In this document: positions 51,425 to 60,205 of the stretch, piece after piece
Position numbering within the stretch: the first letter of the stretch is position 1
Layout: each line of letters starts with the position of its first letter
NCBI GenBank assembly: GCA_031081715.1
Contig: JAVHMA010000008.1
Coordinates: 30,939 to 94,938, forward strand
Source of the DNA: Armatimonadota bacterium
GTDB lineage: Bacteria; Sysuimicrobiota; Sysuimicrobiia; Sysuimicrobiales; Humicultoraceae
Direction of reading: 5' to 3'
Length of the DNA: 64,000 nucleotides
Program-made: the position numbers and the translations under genes
The notes under the pieces: model-generated
Databases searched by the model: none
Seen by the model: only the letters and a program-made list of their open reading frames with translations
Told to the model about the DNA's origin: nothing

Positions 51425-52867
51425 TCAGTAGGCCCGCGCGTAATAGACGGTCGCCGTTGACGGCCGCCCACACACCAGACACGCCCCCTGCGGCCGGTCG
51501 TCCAGCGGGATGACCCGCGGCGACGCACCGGTGCGCGCTCGGATCGCGTCCTCGCACGCCTGGTCGCCGCACCAGTTCGTGCGCACGAACCCGCGGCGCT
51601 CGCGCATTGCTTCCTCCAGCGCCTCCATGGTCGCGACGCTCAGGGTGTGCTCGTCGAGGAAGGCCTTGCCCCGCGCGTAGTACTCGCCCTGCACCTCGTC
51701 GAGCGCCCGGGCGACCGCCTGCTCGACGCCCTCGATCGCGACTGTCGCCTTCGGCCCGCCGGTCCGCCGCACCAGCACCGCCTGGTTCGCCGCGACGTCG
51801 CGCGGCCCGATCTCCAGGCGCAGCGGGACGCCGCGCATCTCCCAGTCGTTGAACTTCCACCCCGGCGTGTACTCGTCGCGGTCGTCGAGCCGGACGCGCG
51901 CCACGGCCTTGAGGCGCTCGGCCAGCGCCCGGGCCGCGGCCAGGACCTTCTCGCGCTCCTTGCCCGGGATCGGCACGATGACCACCTGGATCGGCGCGAT
52001 GCGCGGCGGCAACGCCAGGCCGCGGTCGTCGCCGTGTGCCATGACCAGCGAGCCGACCAGCCGCGTCGTGACCGCCCATGACGTCGTCCACACCGGCTTC
52101 TCGACGTTGTCGCGGTCCAGGAACTTCACGCCGAACGCCTTCGCGAAGTTCTGCCCCAGGAAGTGGCTGGTGCCCGCCTGGATCGCCTGGCGGTCCGGCA
52201 TGAGCGCCTCGAGGGTGTACGTCCAGTCACCGCCGGCGAACTTCTCGGAGGGCGGCTTCTTGCCCACCAGCACCGGGATCGCGAGCACGTCCTCCAGGAG
52301 TTGCCGGTAGATTTCGAGGATCGTCCGGCACTCCGCATCGGCCTCCTCGCTCGTGGCGTGCGCGGTATGCCCCTCGTGCCAGAGGAACTCGGCGGTGCGC
52401 AGGAACAACCGCGTCGCCTTCTCCCACCGCACCACGCTGCACCACTGCAGGAGCAGCACCGGCAGGTCGCGGTACGACTGAATCCACCTGGCATACATCG
52501 GCATGATGATCGCTTCCGAGGTCGGCCGCACCGCGAGCCGCTCGGCCAGCTTCTCGTCGCCACCGTGGGTCACCCACGCCACCTGCGGGGCGAAGCCCTC
52601 GACGTGCTCGGCTTCCTTCTTGAGAAACGCCTCGGGCACAAAGAGCGGGAAGTACGCCGTGACGTGGCCGGTGGCCTTGAACCGGTCGTCGAGCCAGCGC
52701 TGCATGTTCTCCCACAGCGCGTAGCCGTACGGCCGCACGACCATGCAGCCGCGCACCGGCGAGTAGTCGGCCAGCTCGGCCTTCAGGCAGACAGCCGTGT
52801 ACCACTCCGAGAACTGCTCGGACTTGCTCGGGATCTCCTTGACGAACGCCTGCGCGTCGGTCGCCAT
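51425..52867 (-). CDS. proS: Prolyl-tRNA synthetase, archaeal/eukaryote-type with C-terminal zinc domain
   Basis: 480 residues. Class II motifs: motif 1 MVVRPYGYALWENMQRWLDD, motif 2 WCSVVRWEKATRLFLRTAEF, motif 3 near TRLVGSLVMAHGDDRGLALP. There is no bacterial editing domain insert, and the C-terminus has the zinc site WCGDQACED with a CLVCGRP pair. The missing editing domain would make trans-editing by YbaK useful. It starts 36 bp after DUF4395. Confidence 0.97.
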   Translation of the reverse strand: MATDAQAFVKEIPSKSEQFSEWYTAVCLKAELADYSPVRGCMVVRPYGYALWENMQRWLDDRFKATGHVTAYFPLFVPEAFLKKEAEHVEGFAPQVAWVTHGGDEKLAERLAVRPTSEAIIMPMYARWIQSYRDLPVLLLQWCSVVRWEKATRLFLRTAEFLWHEGHTAHATSEEADAECRTILEIYRQLLEDVLAIPVLVGKKPPSEKFAGGDWTYTLEALMPDRQAIQAGTSHFLGQNFAKAFGVKFLDRDNVEKPVWTTSWAVTTRLVGSLVMAHGDDRGLALPPRIAPIQVVIVPIPGKEREKVLAAARALAERLKAVARVRLDDRDEYTPGWKFNDWEMRGVPLRLEIGPRDVAANQAVLVRRTGGPKATVAIEGVEQAVARALDEVQGEYYARGKAFLDEHTLSVATMEALEEAMRERRGFVRTNWCGDQACEDAIRARTGASPRVIPLDDRPQGACLVCGRPSTATVYYARAY

Positions 52868-52903
52868 AGCCTCCTATGGTTCCACGCACAGGGCGACGGT
52901 TCC

Positions 52904-53347
52904 CTACCCCTGTCGCGGGAACAACCGGAACCACCCGAGCCGGACCAGCCATCCATAGAGGAAGCACCCGGCGCAGAATCCCCGGGTGAGGTTGAGCAGC
53001 GCCAGGGCCCCGACCAGCGCCGCCAGCGTCCAGCCCGCGGCCGGGGACCCGGCGGCGAACGCCACCGTCGCCAGCGCCAGGACCGCGGCGCCCACGCCCT
53101 GCGCGAACCGGTGCGGCGCCGGGTCGTCCGGCACGGGATTCGGCCGGACGAGCCGCAGCGGCACCGCCACGCGCGCGTAGAGCGCGCGCAGCGGGCTCCG
53201 CGCCGGCGCGGCTGCGCTCGCCGCCAGCGCGGCCGCGAGCACGGCGAGCGGCCATGCGGCGCCCAGTGCCGCCGCTAGCGCCACACCGCCTACCACGAGT
53301 GTCTGCGCGAACCTGATTGCGGTACGATCGACCAGCTGAGCCGCCAT
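52904..53347 (-). CDS. DUF4395-family integral membrane protein
   Basis: 147 residues with about four membrane helices. The DUF4395 signatures are ALYARVAVPLRLVRPNPVPD, DPAPHRFAQGVGA and GFCAGCFLYGWLVRLGWF with paired cysteines. In other genomes the family often neighbours thioredoxin- or rhodanese-like redox proteins. A GTG at 53356 is an alternative start. Confidence 0.8.
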   Translation of the reverse strand: MAAQLVDRTAIRFAQTLVVGGVALAAALGAAWPLAVLAAALAASAAAPARSPLRALYARVAVPLRLVRPNPVPDDPAPHRFAQGVGAAVLALATVAFAAGSPAAGWTLAALVGALALLNLTRGFCAGCFLYGWLVRLGWFRLFPRQG

Positions 53348-53445
53348 GTCCTTCACCCCCGCGGGTCATCTCGGAGCCCATGCGGAGGACGGGCGCGCAG
53401 ATGGCCTGACGGTACGGTGGAGGACTCCCGCGGCGCGCGAGAGGG

Positions 53446-53544
53446 TCAGGCGAAGGCGCGCTCCCGCCTCCGCCTCGGACAGATGCACTGTCGAGGGGTG
53501 TACGGACTGCGGGTCCGCGCCGAGAGCGAAAGAGTGATCGGCAT
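53446..53544 (-). CDS. Possible 32-residue upstream ORF in the DUF4395-proS leader
   Basis: The frame begins ATGCCGATCACTCTTTCG 25 bases after the -10 and runs 32 codons, MPITLSLSARTRSPYTPRQC then ICPRRRRERAFA. It contains a CIC pair and is Arg-rich. No clear ribosome site was seen. It may be a leader peptide or chance. Confidence 0.3.
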   Translation of the reverse strand: MPITLSLSARTRSPYTPRQCICPRRRRERAFA

Positions 53545-53568
53545 CGACTGCGCTCTGGAGTTACCGAA

Positions 53569-53598
53569 GTAGTACCAGACGCGCGGCGGCCCTGTCAA
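53569..53598 (-). promoter_or_regulatory. Sigma-70 promoter for DUF4395-proS
   Basis: TTGACA at 53598-53593, an 18-bp spacer and TACTAC at 53574-53569, giving a leader of about 210 bases before DUF4395. Otherwise the 53357-53675 gap holds only the small ORF and a palindrome. Confidence 0.65.
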
Positions 53599-53624
53599 GG
53601 CGACGCGGTGCCGAGCAGGGATGT

Positions 53625-53648
53625 CGAACTCGTCCCGGGACGAGTTCG
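53625..53648. repeat. Perfect 24-bp palindrome upstream of the proS-operon promoter
   Basis: Half-site CGAACTCGTCCC is repeated as its exact reverse complement with no spacer. It sits 27 bp upstream of the -35 and 28 bp after the membrane-protein stop. No T-run follows on either strand, so an operator is more likely than a terminator. Confidence 0.6.
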
Positions 53649-53675
53649 GCCGTCGAGCCCCTGCCGCAGCAACGC

Positions 53676-54785
53676 TCAAACGAACCCGTTCGCCGTCATC
53701 CTCAGCCGCGGCCGCAGCCGCCCGTAGACGTCCAGGTACTCCCGCATCGTCGGGTCGAGCGGGTGCGGGGCGAACTCCTGGAGCTTGTCGAGCACCGCGG
53801 CCAGCGCCGGGTTCGCGGAGAACAATCCCTGCAGGCTCGTCCGGAACGCCTGCTCCGAGTACGCGCTCGCGAGCTGGTAGACTAGCTCCGACAGCGGCGG
53901 CCGGATCTCGGCACCCGACTGGAGTTCGCTCAGCCCGAACGCGCCCGGCACCAGGAATCCGAGCAGCAGGAAGTTGCGGACGGCCGCGTGGTCGAACTCG
54001 CTCCCGTCGTCTGCGCGGCAGGAGTTGGCCATCAGCCGGGCCTGCACGACCCCCATGTACGCGTCGCGCCCACCGTTGTGCAGCATGGTCAGATCGCGGA
54101 GATGGTCGGCGTACCTGTTGAGCATGATCGAGATCGTCGGCAGCGACGCCAGCGAGACGCGCGGCCCGCCCGGGAGGGCCAGCGGCGACCACTGGCGCAC
54201 CCCGAAGGTGCCTCGGAAGATGGCGTTCGCAAACGCGTTGGAGCTGGCGTTCACGTAGAGGGTGTCGAGACTGGCGGCGACCCGCGTGAGACGCTCCGCG
54301 ACGTCGCTCAGGACCGGCGAGACGGCCCGGGCGAACTGCGGGTCCACCTGCGTCGCCTTGCTCCGGTCGAGGCTCGTCCAGATCAGGTCGCTGTGGAGCT
54401 CGACGACGCCGCCCAGCTCGCGGAGGTGTCGCAGCATCTCTGCGTAGGGCTTGAGGAAGTGGCTCGACTGCTCCGCCAGCAGGTCGAGCAGTTCGACCTG
54501 CACCTGGAGGTCGTTGCGCTGGTCCTGCTGGCGCTGCAGCCGAAGCGCGTAGGCGGCCAGAAAGATGGCGACGATCGACCCGCCGAAGGCCACGGCGGTC
54601 CCGAGCACCACCGCGACCGGCGCGGCCAGGTCCTCGGTGAGGCGCACGCCGCCCTCGGACACCCACGACGTCAGCGCGTAGATCGCCCAGCTCGCCAGCG
54701 CCGCGACGACGGTCAGGATCGCGAAGCCGAGCAACGGCGAGCGCTCGAGCAGGCTCATGGCGCCGCCCTGTCTGGATTGGGGCAT
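53676..54785 (-). CDS. Uncharacterised protein with two N-terminal membrane helices
   Basis: 369 residues; ATG 54785 has GGGAGG 7 bases upstream. Two hydrophobic segments: LLGFAILTVVAALASWAIYA and VAVVLGTAVAFGGSIVAIFL. The rest is helical and predicted cytosolic, including a coiled coil (QDQRNDLQVQVELLDLLAEQ) and ELVYQLASAYSEQAFRTSLQ. No recognisable catalytic motif was found. It is followed by the palindrome. Confidence 0.6.
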   Translation of the reverse strand: MPQSRQGGAMSLLERSPLLGFAILTVVAALASWAIYALTSWVSEGGVRLTEDLAAPVAVVLGTAVAFGGSIVAIFLAAYALRLQRQQDQRNDLQVQVELLDLLAEQSSHFLKPYAEMLRHLRELGGVVELHSDLIWTSLDRSKATQVDPQFARAVSPVLSDVAERLTRVAASLDTLYVNASSNAFANAIFRGTFGVRQWSPLALPGGPRVSLASLPTISIMLNRYADHLRDLTMLHNGGRDAYMGVVQARLMANSCRADDGSEFDHAAVRNFLLLGFLVPGAFGLSELQSGAEIRPPLSELVYQLASAYSEQAFRTSLQGLFSANPALAAVLDKLQEFAPHPLDPTMREYLDVYGRLRPRLRMTANGFV

Positions 54786-54889
54786 GATGTGCCTCCCGCT
54801 GCCAGCAGCGCCCATCAGTTCCACGTCGCCGATCCGGGCCCTGCGGATCGAGGCGGCCGGCCTGCCGGCCAGGGCCTCCTCCCGCAGCT

Positions 54890-55594
54890 TCATCGTGGAG
54901 CCCCATCCAGCTCATGAAGGACATGTCGCCAGCGCCGCCGGACGCCGACGCCCCCTCCGGCCTCCGCGAACACCCAAGCCATGGCCTCCCCCACCGGGGC
55001 CTCCCGTCCCTGGCCCCGCCCACCGCCTCCTCCCGCGCCCGGCGGGGGCAGCGTCGCACCGATCTTCACGATCACGCGCGCCGGCCGCAGGTAGCGGGCG
55101 CCCAGCGGAAACGCTCGCCCGCTTCCGATCACCGCGACCGGCAGCAGCGGGACGCCCGCGACGGCGGCGAGCATGCCGGCGCCCGGCCGCAGCGGCCCCG
55201 GCGTCGGGCTCACGCGCCCCTCGGGGAAGACACCCACCTTCACGCCGGCCGCGAGCGCGCGCAGCGCCAGGCGGACCGCCCCGGTGTCCACGCCCCCGCG
55301 CCGCACCGGGATGCACCCGTAGGCGCGCATCGCCCAGCCCACGAGCGGCCACGCCAGGAACTCGCGCGCCGCGAGGAACAGCACGCGATCGGGCACCGCC
55401 GCGGCGATGAACATCGGGTCGAGCGCACTCGGGTGGTTCGCGACGATGACCGCGGGGCCGGCGGGGTAGCGGCCGATCCCCTCCACGCGGAACCGGACCC
55501 ACAGCCGCAGCAGCCCGCGGACGAGGAGCCGCGTCGCGCAAAACAGCGGGGTGAGGCGGGGGACGACGAGCGCCGTCGGCCTAGGCGCCCCCAT
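54890..55594 (-). CDS. plsC: 1-acyl-sn-glycerol-3-phosphate acyltransferase (PlsC-like)
   Basis: 234 residues. Acyltransferase block 1 is VANHPSALDP (the H-x4-D motif), block 2 IPVRRGGVDTG and block 3 VGVFPEGRVSPTPGPLRPGA. It transfers an acyl chain to lysophosphatidate in membrane lipid synthesis. The C-terminal ~50 residues are Gly/Arg-rich and variable. It overlaps terC by 14 bp and is probably co-transcribed. Confidence 0.9.
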   Translation of the reverse strand: MGAPRPTALVVPRLTPLFCATRLLVRGLLRLWVRFRVEGIGRYPAGPAVIVANHPSALDPMFIAAAVPDRVLFLAAREFLAWPLVGWAMRAYGCIPVRRGGVDTGAVRLALRALAAGVKVGVFPEGRVSPTPGPLRPGAGMLAAVAGVPLLPVAVIGSGRAFPLGARYLRPARVIVKIGATLPPPGAGGGGGRGQGREAPVGEAMAWVFAEAGGGVGVRRRWRHVLHELDGAPR

Positions 55595-56507
55595 CGCGTC
55601 CGGGCGGCGGGCCGGTCACCGAATCGACCAGCACCGGCGGCCGCTGGCCACGCAGCAGTCCCCCGACGCCGCGGGCGAGCAGGCGCGTGCTCCACACCAG
55701 CGGGGTCAGCAGCCACCGCGCGCCCGCCATCACGGCCGCCAGTAGGAGCCGGAGCCACGCCATGCGGCGGCCAAGCGCCTGCAGGGGGGGTGTGTGCGCG
55801 TAGAGCAGGCTCAGCCCCAGCGTGCCGGCCGAGATGAGGAACTTCTCCCCGTGCGTGAGGTGGGCGCCGAGGAACTCCTCGGCCATCAACTGCAGGCCGA
55901 TCACGAGCACGAGCAGGTAGGCCGCGGCCCTCAGGACAGGTTCCCGCTGGATGAGCCTCACGAAGACCCCGGCCGCGAACCGCATGGTCACGATACCCAG
56001 GAACACACCGGTCAGGATGACCCACATCTCGCGGGAGAGCGCGACGGCCGCGACCACGTTGTCCAGGCTGAACGCCAGGTCGGCCAGCTCCACGTTGAGG
56101 ACGACGGCCCAGAACCCGAGCCCGGCGGGCGCGTCGGGGCCCCGTGACCGCGCGACGCCGGCCTCGGCGTGCCCGCCGAAGTGCGAGAGCGCCAGGTAGA
56201 TCAGGTAGGCCGCGCCGAGGAAGAGGAGCCAGCGGTTGCGCACGACCCACGCCGCCAGAAACAGCATGGAGCCGCGGCCCAGGTAGGCGCCGAGCAGGCC
56301 GATCTTGAGCGCGGCGAGCCGCTGTCCGCCCAGCAGCCGGTGCGCCGGCCTGGCCAGGAGCCGCAGCGGTCGGGGCCACGGGATCTCGTCGCCGTGCGGC
56401 AGGTGCGAAACCAGCGCGCCCAGCACCGCGGCGTTGTCGATGGACAGGATGCCCTCGAGGTAGACGAGCTGCACGATGATGGGGACCGCGCCCCACTCGA
56501 AAGTCAT
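55581..56507 (-). CDS. terC: TerC-family membrane protein
   Basis: 308 residues with seven to eight membrane helices. The family signatures are VQLVYLEGILSIDNAAVLGA with the acidic residues, and a second FWAVVLNVELADLAFSLDNV. TerC proteins help manganese or envelope homeostasis; the role here is inferred. The divergent 185-bp gap to gltA holds no recognisable yybP-ykoY riboswitch. Confidence 0.88.
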   Translation of the reverse strand: MTFEWGAVPIIVQLVYLEGILSIDNAAVLGALVSHLPHGDEIPWPRPLRLLARPAHRLLGGQRLAALKIGLLGAYLGRGSMLFLAAWVVRNRWLLFLGAAYLIYLALSHFGGHAEAGVARSRGPDAPAGLGFWAVVLNVELADLAFSLDNVVAAVALSREMWVILTGVFLGIVTMRFAAGVFVRLIQREPVLRAAAYLLVLVIGLQLMAEEFLGAHLTHGEKFLISAGTLGLSLLYAHTPPLQALGRRMAWLRLLLAAVMAGARWLLTPLVWSTRLLARGVGGLLRGQRPPVLVDSVTGPPPGRDGGA

Positions 56508-56692
56508 GGATGCTCCCGAGAGCGCTTCCGCCGGTGGATCACCTGTTGCTTCCCCATGACCGCCGGGGTGTCCCTGCCATTAGCCGTGGGGCACGGGCAG
56601 GCGGCCGGCCGCCGGAGGGGGAAAGATAGACCGGAGCAGCCGGAGGACCGCGGCTTCCGGGAGGTCCCGGCGCCCAGGAGGCAGGCCGAGTC

Positions 56693-58018
56693 ATGGGCAA
56701 GAACACGCTGACGATCACGGACAACCGAACCGGCAAGACCTACGAGATCCCGATCGCCTACGGCACCTACCCGACCTACGGCGCGTACATCAAGACCGCC
56801 GACCTGCGTCAGATCCGCGTCTCCGACGACGACTTCGGCCTGATGGGCTACGACCCGTCGTTCGGAAACACCGCCTCGTGCCGCAGCGCGATCACGTTCA
56901 TCGACGGCGAGCGGGGTATCCTTCGGTACCGCGGCTACCCGATCGAGCAGCTCGCGGAACGCTCGACGTACCTGGAGACCGCGTACCTCATCCTCTACGG
57001 GGAGCTGCCGACGCGGCAGGAGCTCGATGCCTGGACGGCCGAGGTCACCCACCACACGCTCATCCACGAGTCCATCAAGAAGTTCCTCGACGGCTTCCAC
57101 CACGACGCGCACCCGATGGGCATGCTCATCGGCACAGTCGGGGCGCTCTCTACGTTCTACCCCGAGGCGAAGGAGATCCACGACGCGGCCACGCGCCGCA
57201 AGCAGATCGTGCGGCTGATCGCCAAGACCCCGACGATCGCCGCGTTCGCCTATCGGCACATGCGTGGGCTCCCCTACGCCTACCCCGACAACGACCTCTC
57301 CTACACGGGCAACTTCCTCAACATGCTCTTCAAGACCACCGAGCTCAAGTACGCGCCCGACCCCGTGCTCGAGCGCGCGCTGGAAGTCCTGTTTATCCTC
57401 CACGCCGACCACGAGCAGAACTGCAGCAGCACCGCGATGCGCACCATCGGCAGCTCCCACGCCGACCCCTACTCGGCGCTGGCCGGCGCGGCGGGCGGGC
57501 TGTACGGCCCGCTCCACGGCGGGGCGAACGAGCAGGTGCTGCGGATGCTGCAGCAGATCGGCTCGAAGGACCGGGTGCCGGCGTACATCAAGCGCGTGAA
57601 GGACGGCGAGGTCCTGCTGATGGGCTTCGGGCACCGCGTCTACAAGAACTACGATCCGCGCGCGACGATCATCAAGAAGATCGCCGACCAGGTCTTCCAG
57701 GTCACCGGCACCAACCCGCTGCTGGACATCGCGCTCGAGCTCGAGCGGATCGCGCTCCAGGAGGACTACTTCATCACACGTCGGCTCTACCCCAACGTGG
57801 ACTTCTACTCCGGGATCATCTACCAGGCCATGGGCTTCCCGGTAGAGATGTTCCCCGTGCTGTTCGCCGTGCCCCGTACGTCGGGGTGGATGGCCCAGTG
57901 GGAGGAGATGCTGACCGATCCCGAGCAGCGGATCAGCCGGCCGCGGCAGGTCTACACGGGCGCCGACGTCCGCGACTACGTGCCGATGGAGCAGCGGGGC
58001 GGCGCGCGGGTCGCCTGA
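56693..58018 (+). CDS. gltA: Citrate synthase
   Basis: 441 residues, long type II form. Catalytic residues appear in YGPLHGGANEQVLRMLQ (His), GFGHRVYKNYDPR (His) and YPNVDFYSGIIYQAM (Asp). An N-terminal segment TDNRTGKTYEIPIAYGTY and FIDGERGILRYRGYPIEQL are normal for type II enzymes. It condenses acetyl-CoA with oxaloacetate. The ATG has AGGAGG upstream. Confidence 0.97.
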   Translation: MGKNTLTITDNRTGKTYEIPIAYGTYPTYGAYIKTADLRQIRVSDDDFGLMGYDPSFGNTASCRSAITFIDGERGILRYRGYPIEQLAERSTYLETAYLILYGELPTRQELDAWTAEVTHHTLIHESIKKFLDGFHHDAHPMGMLIGTVGALSTFYPEAKEIHDAATRRKQIVRLIAKTPTIAAFAYRHMRGLPYAYPDNDLSYTGNFLNMLFKTTELKYAPDPVLERALEVLFILHADHEQNCSSTAMRTIGSSHADPYSALAGAAGGLYGPLHGGANEQVLRMLQQIGSKDRVPAYIKRVKDGEVLLMGFGHRVYKNYDPRATIIKKIADQVFQVTGTNPLLDIALELERIALQEDYFITRRLYPNVDFYSGIIYQAMGFPVEMFPVLFAVPRTSGWMAQWEEMLTDPEQRISRPRQVYTGADVRDYVPMEQRGGARVA

Positions 58019-58052
58019 GGCCAGCGTTGCGCATCGCGCACCGCGCGCGCTC

Positions 58053-59324
58053 CTAGCGCCGCCGCACCAGTAGCGGCAGGATGTCCACCCCGCGCAGCCG
58101 GCCGAGCGCGCCCTTCGCGGCCGTGCGCTCCGTGAACCGGCCGGCGCCGTCGGCCTCGCCGTTGCCCCCCCAGACCAGCAGCGGCACCGGGTCAGCGGCG
58201 TGGCCCCGGAGCTCGCACGGCGTGGCGTGGTCGGCGGTGACGGCCAGCACGGTCGTGCCCCGCTCGATGCCCGGCAGCAGCGTCCCGAAGAAGCCGGCGT
58301 CGATCTGCTCGATGACGGCTCGCTTGGCGAGCGCGTCGCCGTCGTGCCCGGGCTCGTCCGGCCCCTTGAGGTGCAGGTAGAGCCCGTCGTAGTCGGGCAG
58401 CACCTCGAGCGCCCGTCGCGCCCAGGCCTCGTAGGTCTCGGCGCGGCTGGCGCCGGGCCGAGGCGGGACCTCGACGATCCCCATGCCGAGCACCTTCGCG
58501 ATCCCGCGCTCTACGGGCATCTCCACGAAGCACCCCAGCGAGACGCCGAAACGCTCCTTCATCGACGGGACCCGCGGGAGGTGGTCGCCAGCGTCGCGGA
58601 CCAGGATCAGGTTCGCGGGCAGCTTGCCCTCGGCGCGCCGCGCGGCGTTGACCGGATGGCCGTCGAGGACCATGCGCGCCTGCTCGGTGAACGCGTTGAC
58701 CAGCGCGGCCGCGGCCCGGGCCTCGGGCGAGCCGTCCAGCGGCTCGCAGGTGACGACCTCCTCGACGAAGGACGTCTTCGCCACGCCCAGCCCACCCAGG
58801 CGGCCGTACGCCGGGTCGGTGTTGGAGACCTGCGCGCTCAACCGCCCCTGCTCCGGGTGGATGACCACCACGCACCGGTGCGCCACGGTCGCGGCCACGG
58901 TCACCTGCGCGCCCGCAAGCCGGACCTGGCGCGTGGCGGCCGCGGCAAGCGCGCGCGCTTCCTCCGAACTGAGGTTGCGGCCGACGCGCCGGTCCACGAT
59001 TGCGCGGCCCTCGCCGCCGGTCGCGAAGTTGCCGCGCAGCGCCAGGTCGCCGTTGCCGAACGCCATACCGGCGCCCAGCGCCTCCAGCGGTCCCCGCCCG
59101 GTGTGGTAGACCGCGGGGTCGTAGCCGAGCACCGCCATGACCGCGACGTCCGACTCGGGCGCGATCCCTTCGCCGACCGTGGTCACCAAGCCCTGCTGGC
59201 CCGCGGCGGCGAGCCGGTCCAGGTTCGGGGTGCTCGCGGCCTCCAGCGGCGTGCGGCCCGCCAGCGCCTCGACCGGGCGGTCGCCCAGGCCGTCGAGGAT
59301 GACGTAGAGGATCTTCTGGCTCAT
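58053..59324 (-). CDS. apgM: 2,3-bisphosphoglycerate-independent phosphoglycerate mutase, archaeal type
   Basis: 423 residues. N-terminal ILYVILDGLGDRP metal site, the phosphorylated serine S58 in GIAPESDVAVMAVLGYDP, HLKGPDEPGHDGDALAKR and AVTADHATPCEL. This matches ApgM, not the GpmI type. It interconverts 2- and 3-phosphoglycerate. It overlaps dapF by 4 bp (ATGA). Confidence 0.93.
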   Translation of the reverse strand: MSQKILYVILDGLGDRPVEALAGRTPLEAASTPNLDRLAAAGQQGLVTTVGEGIAPESDVAVMAVLGYDPAVYHTGRGPLEALGAGMAFGNGDLALRGNFATGGEGRAIVDRRVGRNLSSEEARALAAAATRQVRLAGAQVTVAATVAHRCVVVIHPEQGRLSAQVSNTDPAYGRLGGLGVAKTSFVEEVVTCEPLDGSPEARAAAALVNAFTEQARMVLDGHPVNAARRAEGKLPANLILVRDAGDHLPRVPSMKERFGVSLGCFVEMPVERGIAKVLGMGIVEVPPRPGASRAETYEAWARRALEVLPDYDGLYLHLKGPDEPGHDGDALAKRAVIEQIDAGFFGTLLPGIERGTTVLAVTADHATPCELRGHAADPVPLLVWGGNGEADGAGRFTERTAAKGALGRLRGVDILPLLVRRR

Positions 59325-60205
59325 GCGCCCTCCCCGCCGACCGCCGCGATGAGCTCGGCGCTCAGCACCCCGCTGTACACCTCGCTGGCCGGGCCGGTCA
59401 TCCGGATGCTCCAGTCCTCCCCGACCGCGATCCGAAGGTCGCCGCCGGGCGCGGAGACCACCAGCGCGCGGTCGGTTGCGCCCCGGCGCACCGCGGCCGC
59501 GGCCACGGCGCTCGCGCTGGTGCCCGAGGCCATCGTCTCGCCCGCGCCGCGCTCCCAGATGAGAATGTGCACCCGGTCGCGCGCGACGACCTGCGCGAAC
59601 TGCACGTTGGTCCGGTTGGGGAACAGCGGGTGGGTCTCCAGGCGCGGGCCGAACCGCCGGAGGTCCACCTGAGCCAGGTCGGGTACGAAGATCACGCAGT
59701 GCGGGTTGCCCACCGAGACCCCGGTGAACGCAAACCGCGCGCCATCCACCTCGATCGGCTCGTCCAGCACTTCGCGGTGCGGTCCGGCGACCGGGATCTC
59801 CGCGCTCGCAAACGTCGCCCGGCCGACGTCCACGGTCAGCGACACCACCCGCCCGCCGTCCAGGTGGAGCTCGATGGCCGCCACCCCGCCGGGCGTCTCC
59901 ACCGTGAACGTGGTGGTACGCGCGTACCCATGGTCGAAGAGGAACTTCGCGAAGATGCGGAGGCCGTTGCCGCTCTTTTCCGCCTCGCTGCCGTCGGGGT
60001 TGTAGATACGGAGGCCGAAGTCCGCGCGCGACGACGGCGCGAGGGCCAGGATGCCGTCCGAGCCGGCGCCCAGGTGCCGGTGGCAGATCAACCGGATGGC
60101 CTCCGGCGACAACGGGAACGTGAGCGCCGCGGGGTCGACCACCAGGTAGTCGTTGCCCAACGCGTGCGACTTGACGATCCAGTTCCGGGTGGCGAGCGGG
60201 CTCAT
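59321..60205 (-). CDS. dapF: DapF-like diaminopimelate epimerase homologue with Ser replacing both catalytic cysteines
   Basis: 294 residues. The fold signatures match DapF: SHALGNDYLVVD, YNPDGSEAEKSGNGLRIF, SVGNPHCVIFV, NRTNVQFAQVV and ERGAGETMASGTSASAVAAA. Both catalytic cysteines are serines: S78 in KSGNGLR (usual CGNG) and S227 in ASGTSAS (usual ACGTGA). Normal two-base epimerisation would be compromised, so function is uncertain. It overlaps ddl and apgM by 4 bp each. Confidence 0.85.
   Translation of the reverse strand: MSPLATRNWIVKSHALGNDYLVVDPAALTFPLSPEAIRLICHRHLGAGSDGILALAPSSRADFGLRIYNPDGSEAEKSGNGLRIFAKFLFDHGYARTTTFTVETPGGVAAIELHLDGGRVVSLTVDVGRATFASAEIPVAGPHREVLDEPIEVDGARFAFTGVSVGNPHCVIFVPDLAQVDLRRFGPRLETHPLFPNRTNVQFAQVVARDRVHILIWERGAGETMASGTSASAVAAAAVRRGATDRALVVSAPGGDLRIAVGEDWSIRMTGPASEVYSGVLSAELIAAVGGEGA

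Noticed and set aside
56508..56692. yybP-ykoY (manganese) riboswitch before terC
   Set aside because: TerC genes often have one, so I looked; the conserved blocks are not there.
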